A stretch of DNA of 64,000 bases from Nostoc sp. NIES-3756. GTDB lineage: Bacteria > Cyanobacteriota > Cyanobacteriia > Cyanobacteriales > Nostocaceae. Position 1 is the first letter of the stretch; every line of letters starts with the position of its first letter. The DNA lies in contig NZ_AP017295.1 of the NCBI RefSeq assembly GCF_001548375.1, forward strand, positions 4,622,501 to 4,686,500, read 5' to 3'. The notes under the pieces were generated by a model. It was not told the DNA's origin, made no database searches, and saw only the letters and a list, made by a program, of their open reading frames with translations. The position numbers and the translations under genes were made by a program. Positions 9,210 to 15,864 of this stretch are shown here, in pieces.

Positions 9210-10106
9210 ATGAACTTAAAGGCGATTTGGCAACTTCTGCAAGAGGCGTTTCAAGAATGGAATGATGATAAAGCCTCACGTTTAGCGGCGGCGTTAGCTT
9301 ACTATACTGTGTTTTCTATTGCACCATTACTGATTATTGTGATTGCGATCGCAGGCGCAGTATTTGGACAAGAAGCCGCCAGAGGTGAAATTGTTAACCA
9401 AATTCAAGGTTTAGTCGGTAGGGAAGGAGCAGAATTTATTGAAACTGCCATCCAAAATGCCAATAAACCCAAGACTGGTACTATAGCTTCTATTGTGAGT
9501 ATTGCACTTTTACTATTAGGTGCAACTGGCGTTTTTACAGAACTACAAGACTCCCTCAATACGATTTGGGAAGTACAACCAAAACCAGGACGCGGTGTCA
9601 AAAATATTTTCCGCCAGCGTTTCTTATCTTTTGGCATGGTATTAGGCATTGGTTTTTTACTTTTAGTTTCTTTAGTAATTAGTACAGCCTTATCGGCAGC
9701 AGTAGCTTATTTTGGTAACTTATTACCGGGTGTAGAGTTCCTCTGGCAAATTCTTAACTTTTTTGTTTCTTTTGTTGTCACTACATTATTATTTGGGCTA
9801 ATTTTCAAAGTTTTACCTGATGTGAGAATCACTTGGAGTGATGTTTTAGTTGGAGCTATTATTACTTCAATTTTATTTTCTATCGGTAGATTTTTATTGG
9901 GTCAATATTTGGGTAATAGTGGTTTTACCTCAACTTATGGTGCGGCTGGTTCAGTTGTAGTTATCCTCGCGTGGGTTTACTATACTGCCCAAATTCTCTT
10001 TTTCGGCGCTGAGTTCACCCAAGTTTATGCTAGAAGATACGGCAGACGCATAGTGCCAGATAGTCACGCCATGCCATTGAATAATACAAACTCTAGGAGA
10101 AAGTAA
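9210..10106 (+). CDS. YihY/BrkB-family inner membrane protein
   Basis: A 298-residue protein with about six transmembrane segments. The family pattern is clear: DKASRLAAALAYYTVFSIAP at the N-terminus, the GATGVFTELQDSLNTIW turn, and LGNSGFTSTYGAAGSVVVIL near the C-terminus. The family was once called ribonuclease BN by mistake; its true role is unknown, with transport or envelope functions proposed. The C-terminal tail is basic (RRYGRRIVPDSH). It is divergent from the ABC cluster and lies just upstream of purB, separated by heptamer repeats, so it may be its own transcription unit. Confidence 0.9.
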   Translation: MNLKAIWQLLQEAFQEWNDDKASRLAAALAYYTVFSIAPLLIIVIAIAGAVFGQEAARGEIVNQIQGLVGREGAEFIETAIQNANKPKTGTIASIVSIALLLLGATGVFTELQDSLNTIWEVQPKPGRGVKNIFRQRFLSFGMVLGIGFLLLVSLVISTALSAAVAYFGNLLPGVEFLWQILNFFVSFVVTTLLFGLIFKVLPDVRITWSDVLVGAIITSILFSIGRFLLGQYLGNSGFTSTYGAAGSVVVILAWVYYTAQILFFGAEFTQVYARRYGRRIVPDSHAMPLNNTNSRRK

Positions 10107-10126
10107 GAATTGTTGAATTTTAACTC

Positions 10127-10165
10127 TTGACTATGGGCTAATGACTAATGATTAATGACCAATGA
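10127..10165. repeat. Heptamer array before purB (TAATGAC units)
   Basis: Units such as GCTAATGACTAATGATTAATGA fill the gap between the YihY gene and purB. An in-frame ATG at 10162 falls inside the array, which complicates purB start calling. Confidence 0.75.
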
Positions 10166-10209
10166 CCCAAAGCGGGTTAAAATATGACAGTTGTATTCTG
10201 CCGCGAACG

Positions 10210-11505
10210 TTGATTGAGCGTTATACTCTGCCCGAGATGGGCAACCTGTGGACTGAATTTTATAAACTAAAAACCTGGCTTCAGGTGGAAATTGCAGTCT
10301 GTGAAGCCCAAGCGGAATTGGGTTATATTCCATCTGCTGCTGTTGAGGAAATCAAAGCTAAAGCAAATTTTGATCCGAAACGAGTACTGGAAATCGAGGC
10401 GGAAGTCCGTCATGATGTCATCGCCTTTTTGACGAACGTCAATGAGTATGTGGGTGATGCTGGACGTTACATCCACCTGGGCTTAACTAGTTCAGATGTA
10501 TTAGATACGGCTTTAGCGTTGCAGTTGGTTGCTAGTTTGGATGTTTTGGCGCAACGTCTGGAAGATTTGATTGGTGTAATCCGTGAAAAGGCAAGAGAAC
10601 ACCGTTACACGGTAATGATTGGCCGATCGCACGGTATCCACGCTGAACCGATCACCTTTGGGTTTAAGCTGGCTGGTTGGTTGGCTGAAGTGTTACGTCA
10701 CCAACAACGGCTAAAAACTCTCCGGGAAACGATCGCTGTCGGTAAGATTTCTGGTGCAGTGGGAACCTATGCTAATATTGAACCCCGTGTAGAAGCGATC
10801 GCTTGCCAAAAACTTGGACTCAAGCCTGATACTGCTTCTACCCAAGTCATTTCCCGCGATATTCATGCTGACTTTGTACAGCAATTAGCCTTACTCGCTG
10901 CCTCTATTGAACGCTTTGCTGTAGAAATTCGTAATCTCCAGAAAACAGACGTTTTGGAAGTTGAAGAATTTTTCTCCAAGGGGCAGAAAGGCTCTAGTGC
11001 TATGCCACACAAGCGCAACCCCATCCGTTCTGAGCGGCTGACAGGGATGGCGCGATTAATTAGAAGTCATGCGGGTGCAGCTTTGGAAGATATCGCCCTG
11101 TGGCACGAACGGGATATTTCCCACAGTTCTGTGGAACGGGTAGTTTTACCAGATGCTTGCATTTTGACGCACTTTATGCTGGTAGAAATCACAGATTTGG
11201 TGAAAAACCTGCTAGTCTATCCAGAAAATATGGCGCGGAACCTCAACTGCTATGGTGGCGTTGTGTTCAGCCAAAAAGTGCTGCTGGCATTGGTCGACAA
11301 GGGACTCAGCCGGGAAGAATCGTATGCGATCGTGCAACAAAACGCTCATGCTGCCTGGAACAAAAAAGAAGGCAACTTCCACGATTTGATTACTAAAGAC
11401 CCGCGTGTGGCTAAAATCTTATCAGCAGAAGAAATTGCCGTGTGTTTCGACCCACAGCAACATCTCAAGCATTTGGATCAGATTTTCCAAAGGTTGGATA
11501 TTTAG
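10210..11505 (+). CDS. purB: Adenylosuccinate lyase
   Basis: Catalyses two fumarate-releasing steps of purine synthesis (SAICAR to AICAR, and adenylosuccinate to AMP). From the TTG at 10210 the protein is 431 residues and begins IERYTLPEMGNLW, matching the usual length and start of bacterial PurB. An ATG at 10162 would add 16 residues, partly from repeat DNA. The catalytic signature loop KGSSAMPHKRNP is at about residues 260-271, TSSDVLDT at about 93, and the active-site His region is RSHGIHAEP at about 139-147. All key residues are intact. It acts in the cytoplasm as a homotetramer (family knowledge). It is convergent with the sucrose-phosphate synthase gene. Confidence 0.95.
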   Translation: MIERYTLPEMGNLWTEFYKLKTWLQVEIAVCEAQAELGYIPSAAVEEIKAKANFDPKRVLEIEAEVRHDVIAFLTNVNEYVGDAGRYIHLGLTSSDVLDTALALQLVASLDVLAQRLEDLIGVIREKAREHRYTVMIGRSHGIHAEPITFGFKLAGWLAEVLRHQQRLKTLRETIAVGKISGAVGTYANIEPRVEAIACQKLGLKPDTASTQVISRDIHADFVQQLALLAASIERFAVEIRNLQKTDVLEVEEFFSKGQKGSSAMPHKRNPIRSERLTGMARLIRSHAGAALEDIALWHERDISHSSVERVVLPDACILTHFMLVEITDLVKNLLVYPENMARNLNCYGGVVFSQKVLLALVDKGLSREESYAIVQQNAHAAWNKKEGNFHDLITKDPRVAKILSAEEIAVCFDPQQHLKHLDQIFQRLDI

Positions 11506-11517
11506 GATTGGGAATGT

Positions 11518-11582
11518 CAGTCAACAGTTATCAGTCAACAGTGAACATAACTGATAACTGATAACTGTTAACTGTTCACTGA
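11518..11582. repeat. Inverted heptamer repeats between convergent genes
   Basis: AACAGTTATCAGT is followed by its complement ACTGATAACTGTT, with extra CAACAGT/ACTGTTCACTG units. The unit orientation flips, so the RNA can fold into a hairpin from either strand. It may act as a crude bidirectional terminator between purB and the sucrose-phosphate synthase gene. Confidence 0.7.
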
Positions 11583-12860
11583 TTAAGCTGCTACAGCCTC
11601 TTTCTTAGGCGTTGCAGGTGTCTTTTGAGTCAATAACTGAGTATATAACTGACTCAATTGAGAGGCTACACCGTCCCAGCTAAAGGTAGTTTCGACTCTC
11701 TTACGAGCTGCTGCACCTAGTTTATCCCGCCAACTTGGGTTGGAGATGATGCGGTCTATAGCTTTTGCAAAAGCTGCTTCATCTTGTGGGGGTGCAAGTA
11801 AACCAGTTACTTCTGGTACTACTGTAAATTGCAACCCGCCTACATCACTAGCAACTACCGGGGTGTTGCTTGCCATCGCTTCAATTGCAACTAAACCAAA
11901 GGGTTCATAGTGGCTAGGAACGACGCAAACATCAGCTGCTGCGTAGTAGTAAGGTAGAATTTCATGGTCTAAGCGACCAGCAAAGGTGGTGCAATCGGTT
12001 AAGCCTAGTTCATCAACAATATTAGCAATGCGATCGCGCTCAATACCATCACTTTGACCAGGACGGCTACCGCCACCAATCACTAGCTGTAGGTTAGCTT
12101 CACCTCTCAAACTAGACCCAGCTACAGCCCTAACTAAAGTTTCAATACCTTTACGGGGATCAAAGCGACCTACATAGAATACCATCTTGGCATCAGGCGC
12201 AATTCCCAATTTTTCCCGAGCAACAGACTGTTCGATATCGCCAAAATTATCAATGTCTGTACCACAGGGAATCATATCAATCCGCCCTTGTTGAGAAACT
12301 AGAGTTTCCATGTGTTCCTGCTCTTGAGGACTGGTAGCAACTACACGGTCTACAGTTTCTAAACAAGTTTTTTCTATAGCTAATCGCTGACTAGCAATGG
12401 CGGGGATATCTGCGATAGTGTTATATTTAATCGCCCCTAGAGAGTGGTATGTATGCACCTGCACTAAAGGTTGGCGCTTTTTCAACTCCATACCCACCCA
12501 GGATGACAACCAGTAGTTTGTGTGAATGAGTTCGTAAGTATAACCTTGACGCTCCTGGAAGCGTTGTAATTCATCGACAAATTCTGGTAAATACTCAAAT
12601 ACGTGATCTCGTCCAATGAACTCAACTGGCCCGGCTGTTAACCGAATGGTACGGCAATTGGGGCTATGTTGAACGATCGCAGCTTGGTCAGGACTAATAC
12701 GGCGGGTGAACATATCAACTTGCCAACCCATTTGGGCTAGTGCATAGCCTACTTGCCGAACATATACATTCTGACCACCAGCCTCTTCTTGACCTATTTC
12801 TACGGCTGGGTCTCCAGAAACGGAAATTAGCGCAATCCGATGTGTGTTAGTTTGGAACAT
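11583..12860 (-). CDS. sps: Sucrose-phosphate synthase, cyanobacterial minimal type (GT4)
   Basis: Transfers glucose from a nucleotide sugar to fructose-6-phosphate, giving sucrose-6-phosphate. The 425-residue protein starts at the ATG at 12860 (MFQTNTHRIALIS); GTG at 12872 is also possible. GT-B features are EEAGGQNVYVRQVGYALA at the N-terminus, VYVGRF-like FYVGRFDPRKGIETLV mid-protein, and the donor-binding PSHYEPFGLVAIEAMA with the spaced glutamates. It is the minimal form without the C-terminal phosphatase-like domain seen in plants. GGQN and overall length fit Anabaena SPS; another GT4 role is less likely. A c-di-AMP-type riboswitch lies in its leader, suggesting osmotic control of sucrose as a compatible solute. 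The C-terminus is Ala/Lys-rich. Confidence 0.85.
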   Translation of the reverse strand: MFQTNTHRIALISVSGDPAVEIGQEEAGGQNVYVRQVGYALAQMGWQVDMFTRRISPDQAAIVQHSPNCRTIRLTAGPVEFIGRDHVFEYLPEFVDELQRFQERQGYTYELIHTNYWLSSWVGMELKKRQPLVQVHTYHSLGAIKYNTIADIPAIASQRLAIEKTCLETVDRVVATSPQEQEHMETLVSQQGRIDMIPCGTDIDNFGDIEQSVAREKLGIAPDAKMVFYVGRFDPRKGIETLVRAVAGSSLRGEANLQLVIGGGSRPGQSDGIERDRIANIVDELGLTDCTTFAGRLDHEILPYYYAAADVCVVPSHYEPFGLVAIEAMASNTPVVASDVGGLQFTVVPEVTGLLAPPQDEAAFAKAIDRIISNPSWRDKLGAAARKRVETTFSWDGVASQLSQLYTQLLTQKTPATPKKEAVAA

Positions 12861-12928
12861 AGTGAGCTTCACCTCAAGGCAACTACTCCTGCCTCAAACA
12901 CCAGAATTTTTGACATAGCAATGCTTTC

Positions 12929-12978
12929 CTCTGGCTGAGGACAGGTTAAACGAAGCGGAAAGCTACCAGCCAAGGACA
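12929..12978 (-). promoter_or_regulatory. Leader hairpin between riboswitch and sps start
   Basis: On the minus strand CCTTGGCTG pairs with CAGCCAGAGG across a loop of about 30 nt, between the riboswitch aptamer and the start codon. It may be part of the expression platform, but there is no clean U-tract, so the mode of control is uncertain. Confidence 0.35.
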
Positions 12979-13004
12979 CTGACGACAGACATTATGGTTA
13001 AAAA

Positions 13005-13140
13005 ATGCTGTTCGTTCAATCTCCTCTCAATGCCGACGAAGTTAGCTGACGGGCTAGAACTGAGAGATGTTCTTTTTGGATAATCCAAAATACGCCCCAG
13101 ATTTGGTTCCTCCGTTCCTGATTTTGCTTAATTTATCAAG
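13005..13140 (-). promoter_or_regulatory. c-di-AMP riboswitch (ydaO/yuaA class) in the sps leader
   Basis: On the minus strand, reading towards the sucrose-phosphate synthase gene, the sequence shows the hallmarks of the ydaO-yuaA class in order: GGAACGGAGGAACCAAAT, then TGGGGCG, a short hairpin arm (TTTTGGATTATCCAAAA), and the highly conserved CCCGTCAGCTAACTTCGT followed by GGCATTGAGAGGAG. The last block is nearly the family consensus as I remember it. This class binds c-di-AMP, normally as a genetic off switch, in front of genes for osmolyte and potassium transport or cell wall turnover. The ends of the aptamer are estimates. The aptamer ends about 145 nt before the start codon. Confidence 0.8.
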
Positions 13141-13837
13141 CCAATATCAGGATTAGGCTGACTGATTAACATTTGCTTACACTATACTTGCGATCGCAAT
13201 TATAGTCAATAAATCACAGAACAAATGTGTCTTAAATTGCCTCTAAACTATTTACTGATACCTTAAGGAAGGTATCATAAACTAGCTTAGAGGAAGCAAT
13301 CTTTGGCTAGAAAATTTATTTTCTATACTCATGATATTAACCGCATGATATTGGGTTGTTCAACTTTCTCAAGAAATATTTCTAGTATAGTACTTCATTT
13401 TGTACTAGTTCAGTTAGCATCTGTCTTTCTATAGGGAATAGGTAGTAGAAAAGGTTGCAACCAGTAGAAATTAGTGGATATTGTCAGGTAATGGCAACAA
13501 TTCAGACAATACTTATAGTATTCGCTGAAAAATACACAAACTTATCTGTTTGTCATTTTAATAGTCTGGGGCGATGAATAAAAACAAAATTTTTTTCGAT
13601 TTCATATCTGTAAATATTAAAAAAATATTAAAGTCAAAAATCTAGTCAATGAGGCTCGAAGTTATAAATATATTTAATTTCATTTAATATATACATCTTC
13701 TGGCTATTGACATACGTTACGTTTTATAGGTTCTGGAAGATATATAAAAATGTATATATCAAAAGACATAATTCCGATAATTATGTCTAAATAGTTATGT
13801 TCTAATGCTTGATTTTTAAGAACAAGCTGCTAAAAAT
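13141..13837. other. Gene-free region upstream of the sps leader
   Basis: AT-rich DNA with no coding frame of note. It should hold the sps promoter on the minus strand. TTGACA at about 13706 on the plus strand is a possible -35 box for the candidate small RNA downstream, but a matching -10 is not clear. Confidence 0.4.
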
Positions 13838-13916
13838 AGAGAAGGGATTTTAAAATCTCATAGTCAATTTCGATCATTTGACCCTTCTACGCTAGTCCGC
13901 TTTAGCGGACTTTTTT
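13838..13916 (+). ncRNA. Candidate small structured RNA ending in a terminator
   Basis: AGAAGGG (13840-13846) can pair with CCCTTCT (13882-13888), enclosing the small palindrome GATTTTAAAATC (13846-13857). A perfect terminator hairpin with U-tract follows at once. No reading frame feeds this terminator: the nearest plus-strand gene upstream ends at 11505. This suggests an independent short transcript. It does not show the Yfr1 core or another cyanobacterial sRNA that I recognise. Confidence 0.45.
13894..13916 (+). terminator. Rho-independent terminator
   Basis: AGTCCGC, loop TTTA, GCGGACT: a perfect 7-bp GC-rich stem followed by TTTTT. Confidence 0.8.
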
Positions 13917-14208
13917 GTTATCTTCATCAGTTGCAGAACATCTACATGCAAAAGATTTGCTCTATTGTTCATTCGTGTTACAGCTTTTTGCGATGACGTA
14001 GAGGAAAATGCCATAATAATTGAGACTATTTACCTTTTATGTAATTAAGTTGAATATCATAGCAATTGATTCTATGAATAATGACTTATTAGCTTTTTTT
14101 GTATGTGTAGCGTTACTTATTATCTATCTCTGTTTCTCTGCTATTGACTGAAATGGGAACTAAATGGCCTGGGAAGAAGTAATATTAATTCCCCAACTTC
14201 AAAAGAGT

Positions 14209-14549
14209 TTATATATTGAGGCGGCCTGTGGTCAATAATTGGTATCCCCCAATAAAACAAGCTATTGAAAGACAAAATTCCCAAAGGCTGGTAGGATTGA
14301 GAACAGCACGACTACTGAAGAAAACCAGAAGTATTTCTATCCCTAATGCTGCCCAACCTATAGCTTTATCTTGACGGGGCAAGACAAATAACATGAGAAT
14401 GCCAGAAGTGAGAAAAAGTATTGAAGCATCAGCAGCCATACCCCGCCACCAGTAGGATATACATTAGTAGTAAAGTATATATTTTGGCCGAGAAAGTAAA
14501 TACCAGAAAGTAGTAGTGCTAAACCAATTAGCTTAAATAAAAATCTCAT
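14209..14549 (-). pseudogene. Small membrane protein gene broken by a one-base deletion
   Basis: Two minus-strand frames together make one protein of about 113 residues. The first (start 14549) reads MRFLFKLIGLALLLSGIYFL; the second continues from about 14439 as MAADASILFLTSGILMLFVL and ends QLLTTGRLNI at 14209. The frames join if one base is added in the CCTACTGG stretch near 14450; the joint then reads NVYPYWWRGMAADAS. The whole has three to four hydrophobic segments. This could be a true recent pseudogene or a sequencing error. Function unknown. It lies just outside the IS remnant that precedes the NRPS cassette. Confidence 0.65.
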
Positions 14550-14565
14550 TATCTGGATGGAATAG

Positions 14566-14912
14566 AGCTTCTATGGCTACACCATTGCTGCGCTTTTAAT
14601 GCTTTGGCATTCCGAAAATATGTGTAGACCGCCTGCCAAGCGGGAAAATCTCCTGGTAGCGTTTGCTATCTAACTCCTTCTACCAAAATGTAGAAAATTG
14701 CGTTAATTACCTCCCACATATCGACTTCACGTTTTCGACCACCTGGTTTCGCTTCCGCAATTAGGTCACTAATCAATTTATATTGTTCTAAGCTCAGGTT
14801 GCTCTTGTATGCTTTACCCATACCACTTTCTTGGTGCTGTTTGTTATTTATTCACAGCGTATACTGAGAGAGCTTTTTTACAACATTCCCGGCTTTTAAA
14901 ACAACCTCTTAG
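14566..14912 (-). mobile_element. IS remnant with IS5-type transposase N-terminus
   Basis: On the minus strand an ATG at 14821 opens MGKAYKSNLSLEQYKLISDL, then AEAKPGGRKREVDMWEVINA, the DUF4096-like N-terminal domain of IS5-group transposases. A stop follows EGVR, and beyond it the typical LPGDFPAWQAVYTYF is still readable before similarity ends at about 14581. The element's end upstream of the ORF (14864-14909) begins CTGAGAGAGCTTTTTTACAA. The same end and the same inner break point recur at 18703-18775. The catalytic DDE part is gone, so it is inert. Confidence 0.75.
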
Positions 14913-15040
14913 ATTTAATTACGCGATCGCCAAAAAATAGTCAACTGCTGAGTATTTTATTTCAAGTAATTCCGGATGATTACAAATTCTTTAGTAAAAA
15001 TGTCTCATATGAATTGAAATATACATTTTACAGCAATAGT

Positions 15041-15763
15041 ATGCAGCTTTATACATTGTTTGAGATTGAGCGGCTTCAGCAAGACATTCATTATCTAGTT
15101 GAAGTTATGGAATGGGTAAAAAATTTTTTAGCAAAACCTCACGCAGATTTAGGTAGAAGTGGTTCTGTATGCCCTTTTATCCCCTACTCAATCAAGTCTG
15201 ATAGCATTCTTATGGCGGTAATTCGTGTTAAAAATTTAGCACCTAAACAAGTAGAAGATATTGTGTTCAAACATCGAGATATCTTCTTAGACATAGAACC
15301 ACGAGATAAAAAATCCTGTATCAATAAAGCTTTCTTACTCATCTTCCCTGATATTGATATGGACGATGCTGCCACTCTCATTGATGATATTCAACAAAAA
15401 CTCAAACCCTTCTTTGTGGAAAAAGGTCTAATGATTGGAGAATTTCACAAACGTACAGCAACTAGGGGACTGCATAATCCAAATTTCTATCCTCTACGTA
15501 GTCCTATTCCCCTGTTAGCTATACGTTTCATGGTTGAAGCTGATTTACCTTTTCTCATGAATACAGAGAATATACATTTACGTGTTCAATATCTAGAAGC
15601 TTATTTACAGCATTTTCAGAAAGAAGCGAAAGATGAAACAAGGTTAAATAAAGCTTATCAAGAGTTGGTTTTAGCTAGAGAGAAAATCACAAAAGAAAAT
15701 TTTATTAATTTAGACTATGAAAGACTCTCTCATAAAAATCTATCATGCCCCTTTCTAGACTAG
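15041..15763 (+). CDS. DUF6875-like protein beside an NRPS gene, unknown function
   Basis: About 240 residues from the ATG at 15041; a TTG at 15014 would add nine. Notable segments are GRSGSVCPFIPYSIKSD, with a Cys-Pro-Phe repeated at the very C-terminus (LSCPFLD), and EFHKRTATRGLHNPNFYPLR, rich in His, Arg and Asn as an active site might be. The shape resembles DUF6875 proteins, which I recall as neighbours of NRPS genes; this is a recollection, not a search result. No signal peptide or membrane segment. It ends 101 bp before the NRPS gene on the same strand, so they are probably co-transcribed. Confidence 0.6.
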   Translation: MQLYTLFEIERLQQDIHYLVEVMEWVKNFLAKPHADLGRSGSVCPFIPYSIKSDSILMAVIRVKNLAPKQVEDIVFKHRDIFLDIEPRDKKSCINKAFLLIFPDIDMDDAATLIDDIQQKLKPFFVEKGLMIGEFHKRTATRGLHNPNFYPLRSPIPLLAIRFMVEADLPFLMNTENIHLRVQYLEAYLQHFQKEAKDETRLNKAYQELVLAREKITKENFINLDYERLSHKNLSCPFLD

Positions 15764-15864
15764 GGCTAATCCATAAATATCAGTAATATTTCAAGATGTA
15801 CAGTATTAATTATTAATTCAAAATATCTAAGTCAAACAATTAGTAATTCTTTTATTTTATATAA

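Noticed and set aside
10162..10209. ATG start giving a 447-residue PurB
   Set aside because: The ATG lies in a heptamer repeat and the extra 16 residues have no counterpart in the usual 431-residue protein; TTG at 10210 fits better.
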